From Treponema sp. (GTDB taxonomy: Bacteria; Spirochaetota; Spirochaetia; Treponematales; Breznakiellaceae): a stretch of 32,702 nucleotides of DNA. The notes below the pieces were generated by a model that ran no database searches, was not told the origin of the DNA, and worked only from the letters and a program-made list of their open reading frames with translations. This document shows, in pieces, positions 14,755 through 22,813 of the stretch. The translations under genes and the position numbers were made by a program. Location: positions 1 to 32,702 of the forward strand of contig WRLP01000028.1 in the NCBI GenBank assembly GCA_009777535.1. The letters run 5' to 3'. How positions within the stretch are numbered: position 1 is the stretch's first letter; each line of letters begins with the position of its first letter.

Positions 14755-15816
14755 ATGATATTCACCGGAAAGAAAATTGACGCCGCCCTGAATGAATTCA
14801 GCCAGACTGTAAAGCCGGTCTCTTTGTATAAAGACGCCTGGAAACGCCTGAGAAAAAATAAAATGGCCCTTATCGGGCTTGTGATTGTAATACTGTATTT
14901 TGCCGTTTCCCTTTTTGCTCCTGTTCTGCCCTTCTACCCCTATGAAAGGCAGGAGATGCGGCACATTCATTTGCCCCCCTCACCGGAGAGCGCCGGCATT
15001 GTTATGCTGCGTGTCCGTACTGCATATTTCGACAGGCTTATGACGAGGGAAGGGCGCAGCGAATATACTCAGGCGGAGCAGGCGGAACTTGCAGCCATGC
15101 GGCTGGAAATCGAAACCAACCCGGTGCATAAACGGGTTTACATTTTGGGCACAGATATTCTTGGACGCGATTTATTATCCCGCACAATTTACGGAGGCAG
15201 AATTTCCCTGGGCATTGGAGTGGTGGGAACTTTCACAGCCCTGCTCATGGGGATTTTGTACGGAGCCATCGCCGGATATGCCGGCGGCAGACTGGACAAT
15301 ATAATGATGCGGATTGTGGATATTATTTACGGCCTGCCCTACATGATGGTGGTAATAGTATTTATGGCATTATTCGGCGGACGCAATGTATACCTTCTTT
15401 TTATCGCGATAGCTCTTGTTTCCTGGCTTACAATTTCACGGGTGGTGCGGGGGCAGATAATCAGTCTTAAAAATTCTGAATTTATTGAAGCCGCCAGATC
15501 GGTGGGGGCCGGTACGCCAAGAATCATCATGAATCATCTTCTTCCCAATACACTCGGAATCATCATAATTTATTCGTCCCTTTCTTTTCCGGGTTTTATC
15601 ATGGCTGAAAGTTTTCTTTCTTTTTTGGGACTTGGAGTTTCCGCTCCAATGTCGTCCTGGGGTTCGCTGATAGACGAAGGAGTGAAGGGCATGGAGCTGT
15701 ACCCCTGGCTCCTTATTGTCCCCGCTGTAATGATGACTGTTTTTCTTTTTGCCATTAATTTTTTGGGCGACGGACTGAGAGATGCTTTTGATCCGCAGGG
15801 GAAGAACAAAACATGA
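14755..15816 (+). CDS. oppC: oligopeptide ABC transporter permease OppC with enlarged first loop
   Basis: A 353-residue permease, partner of OppB. The first membrane helix (about residues 38-60) follows the cytoplasmic SLYKDAWKRLRKNK typical of OppC. The family block LGTDILGRDLLSRTIYGGRISLGIG comes later, and the coupling motif is SEFIEAARSVGAGTPRIIMNHLLPN. Between helix one and LGTD lie about 70 residues, longer than in enterobacterial OppC and rich in charged and helix-forming residues (EYTQAEQAELAAMRLEIE). ATG 14755 is the first codon after oppB by 13 nt. It overlaps oppD by 4 nt. Confidence 0.92.
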   Translation: MIFTGKKIDAALNEFSQTVKPVSLYKDAWKRLRKNKMALIGLVIVILYFAVSLFAPVLPFYPYERQEMRHIHLPPSPESAGIVMLRVRTAYFDRLMTREGRSEYTQAEQAELAAMRLEIETNPVHKRVYILGTDILGRDLLSRTIYGGRISLGIGVVGTFTALLMGILYGAIAGYAGGRLDNIMMRIVDIIYGLPYMMVVIVFMALFGGRNVYLLFIAIALVSWLTISRVVRGQIISLKNSEFIEAARSVGAGTPRIIMNHLLPNTLGIIIIYSSLSFPGFIMAESFLSFLGLGVSAPMSSWGSLIDEGVKGMELYPWLLIVPAVMMTVFLFAINFLGDGLRDAFDPQGKNKT

Positions 15817-16799
15817 TAACCGCCGGCAAGCCAATCCTGGAAGTGAAGAATCTCCGCACTCACTTTTTTACGGAAGAGGGGGTTGTAAAAGCTGTGGACG
15901 ATGTTTCTTTTTCCCTGCGCAGGGGAGAGGTCCTGGGTATAGTCGGCGAGTCGGGATCGGGAAAATCGGTGACAAATCTTTCCATAATAAACCTGATACA
16001 ATCCCCGCCCGGGAAAATAACCGGAGGCGAAATACTTTTCCATGGTGAAGATATTTTAAAAATGAATGAGAAACAGCTCCGGCGGATAAGAGGGGCGAAA
16101 ATTTCCATGATCTTCCAGGACCCCATGACCAGCCTTAACCCGTTTCTAAGGATATCAACACAGATGATTGAAGCCATTCGGCTGCATCAAAAACTGTCGA
16201 AAAAAGAGGCAAGGGCAAGGGCTGTAGAAATGCTCAGCATGGCCGGCATTCCCGCCGCCGGGGAGCGGATAAATGACTATCCGCATCAGTTTTCCGGAGG
16301 CATGTGCCAGCGGGTCATGATCGCAATGGGGCTTTCGTGCAATCCGGAAATACTGATTGCCGATGAACCGACCAGCGCCCTCGATGTTACCATTCAGGCC
16401 CAGATACTGGAACTAATTAAAGACCTTACAGGCAAATTCGGCACGGCAGTGATCCTTGTTACACATTCCCTTGGTGTGGTGGCGGGAATGTGCGATGCAA
16501 TTCATGTAATGTACGCCGGAAGGGTTGTGGAACGGGGCCTGACATCGGATATTTTTGAAAATCCTAAACACCCGTACACCCGCGGGCTTATCAAATCCGT
16601 GCCGCGCCTTGACGGGCAGAATACCGAAAGGCTTTTTTCCATACCGGGGCAGCCGCCCAATGTAATTGATCTTCCCCCCTGCTGCCCGTTTTTTCCGCGC
16701 TGCGGCGAAGCCGAAGAAATTTGCAAAACCAAATATCCGGCTGAAAAGGACTTTGGAAACGGTCATTGGGCGGCCTGCTGGATGGGGGACGGCGCATGA
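15813..16799 (+). CDS. oppD: oligopeptide ABC transporter ATP-binding protein OppD
   Basis: A 328-residue ATPase. Walker A is GESGSGKS, the signature [16 protein letters not shown], and Walker [15 protein letters not shown]. The C-terminal oligopeptide-transporter extension holds a cysteine cluster, [18 protein letters not shown]. In several OppD/DppD proteins such cysteines bind an iron-sulfur cluster, which is plausible here but not proven. The ATG overlaps the oppC stop by 4 nt (ATGA). Confidence 0.95.
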   Translation: MITAGKPILEVKNLRTHFFTEEGVVKAVDDVSFSLRRGEVLGIVGESGSGKSVTNLSIINLIQSPPGKITGGEILFHGEDILKMNEKQLRRIRGAKISMIFQDPMTSLNPFLRISTQMIEAIRLHQKLSKKEARARAVEMLSMAGIPAAGERINDYPHQFSGGMCQRVMIAMGLSCNPEILIADEPTSALDVTIQAQILELIKDLTGKFGTAVILVTHSLGVVAGMCDAIHVMYAGRVVERGLTSDIFENPKHPYTRGLIKSVPRLDGQNTERLFSIPGQPPNVIDLPPCCPFFPRCGEAEEICKTKYPAEKDFGNGHWAACWMGDGA

Positions 16800-17803
16800 A
16801 CAAATTGCTTGATGTAAAAGATCTGTGCATGTACTTTCCGGCCGGCGGCGATACACCGGTGCGGGACATCATCAAACGTAAAAAAAATTTTATTTATGCT
16901 GTAGACGGAGTTTCATTTTCTCTTGACAGGGGAGAAACTCTGGGACTGGTCGGAGAATCCGGCTGCGGAAAATCCACGGTAGTCAGGGCGCTGGCTCAGC
17001 TCTACAAGCCCACTTCCGGGGAAATTTATCTTGACGGGAAAAATCTTGGGGGAATGACCAAACATGAACTCCTGGAAGCCCGCAGGAATATGCAGATTGT
17101 TTTTCAAAATCCATACGGCTCCCTTAATCCAAGAATGACCACCGGGGACATCATTGCAGAGCCGTTAAGGATATACAAAAAACTCGGCCTGTTGGAAATG
17201 AGCGGGGAGGAAATGGAAACCAGGGTAGAAAAACTGATGGACCTGGTGGGGCTGTTAAAAATTTACAGGAACCGTTACCCGCATGAGTTTTCCGGCGGGC
17301 AGCGGCAGCGCATCGGCATTGCACGGGCGCTGGCCCTGAACCCGCAGCTTATTCTTGCAGATGAACCTGTTTCCGCCCTGGACGTTTCCATTCAGTCCCA
17401 GATACTGAATCTTTTTAAGGATATTCAAAAAGAATTCGGCCTTTCATATTTATTCATAGCCCATGATTTGGCGGTTATCAAATACATATCGGATCGTGTG
17501 GCTGTTATGTACCTGGGCAAAATTGTAGAAGCAGGCAATAACCATGACCTTTACCGGAATCCGCTCCACCCGTATACCCAGGCTCTTCTTTCTTCAGCGC
17601 CCATACCGGATCCCAAAATTGAAATGGCGCGTAAACGTATAATCCTTGCCGGAGATGTACCGTCTCCCAATATCCGAAGGCCCGGCTGTTATTTCTACGA
17701 CCGCTGTCCCTGTAAAATGGACAAGTGTAAAACAAGCCAGCCGCCTCTTAAATCCGCGCTGGGAAACGAAGATCACAGGGCAGCCTGTTTCCGTGTGGAA
17801 TAG
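16796..17803 (+). CDS. oppF: oligopeptide ABC transporter ATP-binding protein OppF
   Basis: A 335-residue ATPase and last gene of the operon. Walker A is GESGCGKST, the signature FSGGQRQRIGIARAL, and Walker B LILADEPVSALDVS. The C-terminal extension has the family end block GCYFYDRCPCKMDKC with a cysteine cluster, as in OppD. ATG 16796 overlaps the oppD stop by 4 nt; a start 30 nt earlier has no support. It converges with the next gene 50 nt away. GCCGCC/GGCGGC arms near 17837-17875 could form a weak shared terminator. Confidence 0.95.
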   Translation: MNKLLDVKDLCMYFPAGGDTPVRDIIKRKKNFIYAVDGVSFSLDRGETLGLVGESGCGKSTVVRALAQLYKPTSGEIYLDGKNLGGMTKHELLEARRNMQIVFQNPYGSLNPRMTTGDIIAEPLRIYKKLGLLEMSGEEMETRVEKLMDLVGLLKIYRNRYPHEFSGGQRQRIGIARALALNPQLILADEPVSALDVSIQSQILNLFKDIQKEFGLSYLFIAHDLAVIKYISDRVAVMYLGKIVEAGNNHDLYRNPLHPYTQALLSSAPIPDPKIEMARKRIILAGDVPSPNIRRPGCYFYDRCPCKMDKCKTSQPPLKSALGNEDHRAACFRVE

Positions 17804-17853
17804 GGTAAAAGGAAAAGTTGGAAGGGACAAATTTCTGCCGCCTTTTCTCTTCT

Positions 17854-19644
17854 TTACCCCTTCTGGGCGGCAAGCAGAATCAGTGAAAGAAAGAGTGATA
17901 AAACAAGGAAGGCAATAAATGCAACCATGGCTGTCGAGAAACCCAGAGTAAGGACGAGCCAGATGCCGGCTGTATTCAGTATGGACTTATATAAATAAAC
18001 AACTCCGTGAAAAACCACCGGCAGTACGGGGAGCATCAGAATGAAAAAATAGCGGGGACGGTTTCTTGCCCTGTAACGCCAGCCGATAACAAGAGCAATG
18101 ATCGCCATGGGCAGAAAGAACATCGCCGCGCCGAAGCGGTTCAATATTTCCGCCTGGAACACCTGCGAGACATATCCGGCGGAACCCAGTATTTTAGAAG
18201 CGGCAAACAACTCATCAATCTGAAGGTTTGGAAGTCCGTGCCGCACCAGCGAGAGCAGCAGAAAATCTTCGTAACTAACGCCGAGGATTAACCTGTTATG
18301 CGCTGTACGGCTGCCGTATATCCATTCCGGTTCCCAGCTAAGGCCCTGGTTTTGTCTGTCGAGGGCGCGCATCAGTACCAGTACGCAGGGCCTTCCGTCT
18401 ATGGTAAAGGGCAGCAGTTTTGCGAAAGGTGCATTCAGGCTCACCAGCGGACGGGACTGGGCGTCGAAACTCATGTACTCAAAACCCATGCCGTAGGCAT
18501 AATCCTGTGTCGAAGACAGGCTGGAAAAACGCAGCACAGCCCTGCCTCCGTTTTCTGTTACAGGCAGCGAGAATACGGCGCCGGTGAGAATTTCTCCCAG
18601 TGACAATGTCATTTCGTCCATAAAGAACGCAAGCTCTTCTATCTGCCTTTCGCAGGCTGCCAGAAAATTCGCCGCATCGGGATCGTCCGGTGTTGCCGCC
18701 CTTAGTTCCTGAAAAATATAATACGCACGAATCCAGTCGCCGGAATTCATGGCCTGGTAGCCGGAAATTTTCAGGCTGAAAAGTGAATACAGACGCTCCT
18801 CTCTGCGGTTCGGCGCCTGCGACTCTATCTCGTTCCACGCCCTGCCCGCAAGCCTGGCCGCATTTGCCGCTTCCGGCCCTCCGGGCACGGAGATTCGGCC
18901 CCCAAGAGTGGCCAGCCAGTGGGCGTCAAAGTAGCGGCCTTCGTTAAAAGCGGCCTCGCTCATGGCGATTGCCTGCGCTGCGTCGACAGGCTGCTGCTGT
19001 CCGGGCAGGGCGGAAGCTGTCAGGCTGGAAGCGCCCCAACTCCTGCTGCTGCCGGCCAGAGCTTCCCTGGCCAGGGCTCTTTCATCTTCTTCATCAATGC
19101 GCCGCTCGTAAAGATGTATGCTGATTTCCGTTCTAAGGGCGGCCAATTCCGGGCTGTTGGGCCAAACCTGGTCGCATATATCAATAAATGATGAAGCCTC
19201 CGCCCATTCACTGTTAATACCATGTATCTGCGCCCGTTCCTTTGCAAGCCTGTAAAGCTCGCCCTTGAACAATAAATTTTCTTCATAATTCTTTGCCATT
19301 GGAAGGAGCAGAAAGAAAATGATTCCATAAATAGCGGCGGCGCTTGTGGCGTTGATTATAGGAACAACCAGGCGTTTCAGAAAATCCGGAGAAAAACTTT
19401 TATAGTTTTCCTGAATAGAAACAATGCCAAATGGAATTACCAGTGCAGACAGAGCCAGTGCAGGGAACAGGCTGAACAAATCCAAAACCCCGCGGATTAG
19501 CCGCCATTCACGGGAAAAAAACAATAGCGGCGCATTTGAGCCGGGAAAAATAAAACGGAAACACATTATGCTCAGGGCGGAAACAAGAATGTATATTATA
19601 AAAATTGCCCGTGGCCCCCGGAATGTTTCCCTGTTAATCTTCAT
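17854..19644 (-). CDS. polytopic membrane protein with large TPR-like extracytoplasmic region
   Basis: A 596-residue protein of a family I do not recognise. Three hydrophobic segments lie at about residues 14-35, 52-76 and 92-116, and three more at about 485-505, 518-545 and 555-592. Between them is a soluble domain of about 370 residues. Its first half is helical and TPR-like, with ALAREALAGS, AFNEGRYFDAHWLATLGG and SGDWIRAYYIFQELRAATPDDPDAANFLAAC. The second half is beta-rich (residues about 350-470). It overlaps the upstream membrane-protein gene by 11 nt, so the two are probably made together and may form one complex. Function unknown; probably spirochaete-specific. Confidence 0.8.
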   Translation of the reverse strand: MKINRETFRGPRAIFIIYILVSALSIMCFRFIFPGSNAPLLFFSREWRLIRGVLDLFSLFPALALSALVIPFGIVSIQENYKSFSPDFLKRLVVPIINATSAAAIYGIIFFLLLPMAKNYEENLLFKGELYRLAKERAQIHGINSEWAEASSFIDICDQVWPNSPELAALRTEISIHLYERRIDEEDERALAREALAGSSRSWGASSLTASALPGQQQPVDAAQAIAMSEAAFNEGRYFDAHWLATLGGRISVPGGPEAANAARLAGRAWNEIESQAPNRREERLYSLFSLKISGYQAMNSGDWIRAYYIFQELRAATPDDPDAANFLAACERQIEELAFFMDEMTLSLGEILTGAVFSLPVTENGGRAVLRFSSLSSTQDYAYGMGFEYMSFDAQSRPLVSLNAPFAKLLPFTIDGRPCVLVLMRALDRQNQGLSWEPEWIYGSRTAHNRLILGVSYEDFLLLSLVRHGLPNLQIDELFAASKILGSAGYVSQVFQAEILNRFGAAMFFLPMAIIALVIGWRYRARNRPRYFFILMLPVLPVVFHGVVYLYKSILNTAGIWLVLTLGFSTAMVAFIAFLVLSLFLSLILLAAQKG

Positions 19645-20557
19645 AATCGCTCCGCTTTCTTACCGCATAAGCCAGTATCGAATAAACATGCACTAAAAGG
19701 CCAAAGCCGCAGAAAATCAGGGGAACTGCCAATGGAAGGGGAAGCCGGTCTCCCAGAAAAGACTCAAATACATCCTGCATTTCCGGCGAATTAAAAAAAG
19801 TTTCCAGAGCCAGTACACCCCGAAAGGCGAGGCAGCCAAGGAAAAGATTTGCAAGAGGCCATGCACTTAGCTTTTGGATAAATCCAAGCGAACTCAGAAA
19901 GAAAATCAGCGCTCCGGTATAAATTAAAAAAGGTATCAGCCCTTCTCCGAAATGCCGCTGCATTCGGGCGGCGCACAGCCGTATATCAATGGCAAGGCTT
20001 CTTAGAAACCAGGGCGTAGTGTTTCCAAAGGGAATGGGCGGCAGGGTAACCTCTGTGGTTATGGTCGCCGCTCCCTCCTGAAAGGTTAATGGCCGGCCGG
20101 GTATTGCCGTTACCCTGGGACCCCTCGGCTCGGAAGGCCCCCTTAGAAGCACGATGGCAGTTTCGTTTCTTTGAAGCGCATTGGAAAGTATAAGACCGCT
20201 TTCGCCGATCGGCATTGGCTTATTCGCGGCGGCCGGCACCAGTTCCCAATGATCAAGCCCTGTTAAAACGGCATAGCTTAAACCCAGGGAAAGAGCAAGC
20301 ACGCAGATTATTGTTATAAGGAAAAAACAGCGTTTTCTGGCAGCATAGCTGAGGGTCAGAAGCAGGGAGCCGTACATGGCAAGGGACAGAGCCCAGCGTG
20401 CAGCGTCAATAAGTGAGCTTAAAACGGTCTGCTGTCCCTGCGGCAGGGTTCGCACCCAGTCAAGGCGCAGGGCTAAAAAGCGAAATCCGGCGGCTGCCAG
20501 CAGAATGGCGGCAAAACTGAGACTAAAAAAAAGCGCCAGCCTGGCCAGGTTTTTCAC
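19634..20557 (-). CDS. polytopic membrane protein, unknown function
   Basis: A 307-residue protein with about six hydrophobic segments (residues 8-30, 52-72, 77-98, 205-227, 232-250 and 275-297). A soluble segment of about 100 residues lies between helices three and four. It does not resemble a known transporter. The partner gene downstream has the same layout of 3 helices, soluble part, 3 helices, and overlaps it by 11 nt, so the two may be distant relatives or subunits. The start is GTG at 20557. The nearest ATG upstream (20566) runs into a stop after three codons. A -10 box lies 6 nt before the GTG, suggesting a leaderless message. Confidence 0.78.
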   Translation of the reverse strand: MKNLARLALFFSLSFAAILLAAAGFRFLALRLDWVRTLPQGQQTVLSSLIDAARWALSLAMYGSLLLTLSYAARKRCFFLITIICVLALSLGLSYAVLTGLDHWELVPAAANKPMPIGESGLILSNALQRNETAIVLLRGPSEPRGPRVTAIPGRPLTFQEGAATITTEVTLPPIPFGNTTPWFLRSLAIDIRLCAARMQRHFGEGLIPFLIYTGALIFFLSSLGFIQKLSAWPLANLFLGCLAFRGVLALETFFNSPEMQDVFESFLGDRLPLPLAVPLIFCGFGLLVHVYSILAYAVRKRSDYED

Positions 20558-20563
20558 CTCTTC

Positions 20564-20593
20564 ATAATAGCATATTTAGTGTTATTTTTACAA
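20564..20593 (-). promoter_or_regulatory. possible promoter of the membrane-protein pair
   Basis: On the minus strand TTGTAA (20593-20588) is 18 bp from TATTAT (20569-20564). The -10 box ends 6 nt before the GTG start. The -35 box is weak and the GAAGAG next to the start could still serve as a ribosome site, so this is tentative. Confidence 0.4.
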
Positions 20594-20632
20594 CTGACCT
20601 TGCCCGAATGAATAAACAATGTAAATTTTTAA

Positions 20633-20706
20633 CCACGGATTTTCACAGATGAACACGGATTAAGAATTTTAAGCATTAATCTGTGTTAATCCGTGTTAAT
20701 CCGTGG
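20633..20706. repeat. dispersed ATCCGTG inverted repeat
   Basis: The left arm (20633-20663, CCACGGATT... AACACGGATTAA) and right arm (about 20676-20706, ending TTAATCCGTGG) form a long imperfect palindrome. It belongs to the same family as 3436-3504. The elements lie in non-coding DNA at both sites. Confidence 0.8.
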
Positions 20707-20721
20707 AGCCTTTTGACCTTC

Positions 20722-20931
20722 TGTGGATAACTTGTTAATAATATCCGGATAAACACCTGGTTGTGTAATTTTTTATACATTGCCGGTTGTTTTGGGATAT
20801 GATCGGCTAACAAATTGAACTAATTCCTTACTGCATAAGGAATTAAGCGATTTAATTCAAGAAATTAGCAGTTTTATTTGTTGAATTCCGCACTGTTATA
20901 ATATTCTGTCTTGTAGATAAGATGTGGATAA
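20722..20931 (+). promoter_or_regulatory. cluster of DnaA-box-like 9-mers
   Basis: Two perfect TGTGGATAA boxes lie at 20722-20730 and 20923-20931. TGTAGATAA (20912-20920, one mismatch) is only 2 nt from the second. TCCGGATAA (20744-20752, two mismatches) lies near the first. All four point the same way and the DNA between is A+T-rich. No gene is visible in 20570-20940. DnaA binding is inferred from sequence alone. Confidence 0.4.
20821..20845. promoter_or_regulatory. 10-bp perfect dyad, possible operator
   Basis: TAATTCCTTA and TAAGGAATTA flank CTGCA. A second, smaller dyad (TAATT/AATTA) follows near 20853-20867. The site lies between pspA and the membrane-protein pair. It could bind a dimeric regulator or form a hairpin at the end of the pspA transcript. 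Confidence 0.4.
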
Positions 20932-20940
20932 GTTTAGAGC

Positions 20941-21642
20941 CTATTCGGTGTCGTTCTTTTCCGGAAGAGCTTTCATCTTTTCTTTTAGCTCAAGAAGCAT
21001 GATATCGGCTGAAGTATCAGATTTTTCCAGCTCCGCAAAACGTCTCTCCAGATTGGTATTTTTACTTAGGTCTTCCAGCTCTTTGGCAGCGTCGGCATTG
21101 GCTTCCATTTGGTCAACCTTGGCTGCCATGCGGTCGAAGGCGTCAAAGGCACTGCGGTTACCGGACACACTGGAGATGGTGTTCTGAATTTTCTGCTGGG
21201 CTTCGGCACGTTTCGCACGGGCAACCAGCAGATTCTTCTTGCGCTGGGCTTCCTCAATCTTGTTTTGCAGTTCCCTAAGGCTTTCTTTAAGCTGTTCAAC
21301 CGAGGCTTTCTGGGATTCCCATTGTTTTTGATACTCCGAGGCGGCCTTCTCGTATTCCTGTTTGCGCAGAAGGGCTTCTTTTGCCAGGTCGTCCTTACCG
21401 GCGTTAACAGCCAATATCGCCTTGCGCTCCCATTCCCTTGCCTGCGACGATTGATTGTCTTTTTCCCGTTCCAGCTTTTTCTCGTCTGCTATTGCCATCG
21501 CAACGGCTTTTTTCGATTCGATTAGCTGCTCATTCATTTCAATGATAAGCTGATTCAGCATTTTTTCCGGCTTTTCCGCCTTACCGATCAGATCGTTTAC
21601 ATTAGATGAAATAAGTGTTTTAAGTCGTGAAAAAATACCCAT
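20941..21642 (-). CDS. pspA: PspA/IM30 (Vipp1) family membrane-stress protein
   Basis: A 233-residue, almost fully helical protein of the PspA/IM30 ESCRT-III-like superfamily. These coat and protect the inner membrane when it is damaged. The N-terminal amphipathic helix (residues 1-20, MGIFSRLKTLISSNVND) is the lipid-binding element. The AEKPEKMLNQLIIEM segment and the long charged coiled coil (about 30-180) follow. It is the last gene of a three-gene unit, with its ATG 1 nt after the preceding stop. No pspF or pspBC homologue is present, so control must differ from the E. coli system. Confidence 0.92.
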   Translation of the reverse strand: MGIFSRLKTLISSNVNDLIGKAEKPEKMLNQLIIEMNEQLIESKKAVAMAIADEKKLEREKDNQSSQAREWERKAILAVNAGKDDLAKEALLRKQEYEKAASEYQKQWESQKASVEQLKESLRELQNKIEEAQRKKNLLVARAKRAEAQQKIQNTISSVSGNRSAFDAFDRMAAKVDQMEANADAAKELEDLSKNTNLERRFAELEKSDTSADIMLLELKEKMKALPEKNDTE

Positions 21643-21643
21643 C

Positions 21644-22051
21644 TTAAGCCTTACCGGCGCCCTGCGCCTGTTTATCCCTGTATTTTGAAAGAATCGGATA
21701 ATGCTGTGTTAACGCCAGACTGAAAGCGTCCAGAGTAGCGCGAAAATCCCCATAGTCCATCGTATCGTATTCCAATGCACCGATCAGGACTATTTTTCCG
21801 TTTTCCAGTGCATAGGCGCCGTGCAGAACATCAGAAGCATTCAGCTCCAGCAGCTTTGTAAAGAGCTCCAGCGTGTTCTGCCTGGGAATGTCCATCAATT
21901 CCACCCTGACTATTACCAGGGGTTCTGCCAGCATTACCACTATTCCCTGAAGACTGTGTTCTTCATCATCAAGAAGCCAAAGGTTAGAATCCACCTGCTC
22001 GTATGTGAGCATAAGGTCTATAAGATACTGTTCGATTTTATTTTCTGCCAT
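21644..22051 (-). CDS. small YbjN/CesT-like protein
   Basis: A 135-residue soluble acidic protein. The pattern is one N-terminal helix (IEQYLIDLMLTYEQV), several beta-strands (LWLLDDEEHSLQGIVVML, VIVRVELMDIP), and then a helix LFTKLLELNASDVLHGAYAL. This order resembles the YbjN and type III chaperone-like (CesT) fold, which binds partner proteins. I infer this from the pattern and no single motif decides it. It lies 5 nt after the STAS gene and 1 nt before pspA, so it may act as an adaptor between them. Confidence 0.65.
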   Translation of the reverse strand: MAENKIEQYLIDLMLTYEQVDSNLWLLDDEEHSLQGIVVMLAEPLVIVRVELMDIPRQNTLELFTKLLELNASDVLHGAYALENGKIVLIGALEYDTMDYGDFRATLDAFSLALTQHYPILSKYRDKQAQGAGKA

Positions 22052-22056
22052 AGCCG

Positions 22057-22614
22057 CTATCCCAGGAAAACCTGTCCGGCAGTGTCAATCGCGAGAATGG
22101 TTTTACATTCGGAACAACGGAAACGGCCCGATTTGATGGCTTTCAGTTTTTTGGAGCAGATCGGGCAGGCAAAAACCTTGGGGAAGACGGATACAGCGAA
22201 GGCGGCCGTGCCGGTGCGGAAAAAGTTAATGGCTTCTTCCAGGGTTTCTTTAATATTAAAAAACTGCGAAAAACCGAGAAGCTGGAATACCTCATACACC
22301 TTGGGCTGTATATCGAGCAGGACAAGATCACCGCCCCTGGGCTTTACCGATTTAAGGAAGGCTGTAAATGAGCCAATCCCGGTAGACGATACGTAATTAA
22401 GGCTTCCGCATTGAAAGATCAGTCTATTGAAACCGCCATCTATGGCTTTTTGGACGCGTTTTTGGAAGTAGTTTGAGTTGTATGTGTCTATGTACCCTGT
22501 AAGGTACAATACCAGACACCTGTCCGCCTCGGTTATTTTCTGGAGTCGTATTTTTAGACTGTCGTCTTTCTCCTCATCGAATCCGGGAACAATATCGTTA
22601 TTTACCATTGGCAC
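22057..22614 (-). CDS. STAS-domain anti-sigma factor antagonist with C-terminal zinc ribbon
   Basis: A 185-residue two-domain protein. Residues about 20-130 form a STAS domain of the SpoIIAA/RsbV kind. The loop NYVSSTGIGS carries the phospho-acceptor (Ser77 or Thr78), and LLDIQPKVYEVFQLLGFSQFF is the conserved end. Residues 148-171 form a zinc ribbon with Cys150/Cys153 and Cys167/Cys170 (CPIC...CSEC). Classical antagonists lack this extension. No anti-sigma kinase or sigma factor lies nearby. It is the first gene of the operon with the YbjN-like protein and PspA. Confidence 0.88.
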   Translation of the reverse strand: MPMVNNDIVPGFDEEKDDSLKIRLQKITEADRCLVLYLTGYIDTYNSNYFQKRVQKAIDGGFNRLIFQCGSLNYVSSTGIGSFTAFLKSVKPRGGDLVLLDIQPKVYEVFQLLGFSQFFNIKETLEEAINFFRTGTAAFAVSVFPKVFACPICSKKLKAIKSGRFRCSECKTILAIDTAGQVFLG

Positions 22615-22647
22615 TTCCTTTAGCCCAATACTTTCGCATAGTAATTA

Positions 22648-22676
22648 ATTATCTCACATTATCCCGATTATTACAA
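22648..22676 (-). promoter_or_regulatory. promoter of the STAS-YbjN-PspA operon
   Basis: On the minus strand TTGTAA (22676-22671) and GATAAT (22653-22648) are 17 bp apart. Transcription would start near 22641, 27 nt before the ATG, leaving room for the AAAGGAAG ribosome site. Confidence 0.55.
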
Positions 22677-22802
22677 TACTGATAACCGCCTCATTCTATT
22701 ATATTATAAACACATGGAACTTTTGTCAAATACTTGAATAAAAATTATACAGGGTTGGCAGAAAAATACCGGAATTCTGTCTGATTTTCGGCATTTTTGA
22801 GG

Positions 22803-22808
22803 TATAAT
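22803..22808 (+). promoter_or_regulatory. -10 box directly before trmJ
   Basis: A perfect TATAAT ends 5 nt before the trmJ ATG. The -35 region at 17 bp (TCTGAT, 22780-22785) is weak. GAGG at 22799-22802 could act as a distant ribosome site if transcription began further upstream. Confidence 0.5.
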
Positions 22809-22813
22809 CTACA

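Noticed and set aside
17804-17875. Strong bidirectional terminator between oppF and the 17854 gene
   Set aside because: GCCGCC/GGCGGC arms exist but the loop exceeds 20 nt and no clean T-run follows on either strand.
20557-20940. Confident replication origin
   Set aside because: DnaA-like boxes are present, but no dnaA, dnaN, gyr or rpmH gene is in the window and skew cannot be judged. Kept only as a candidate finding.
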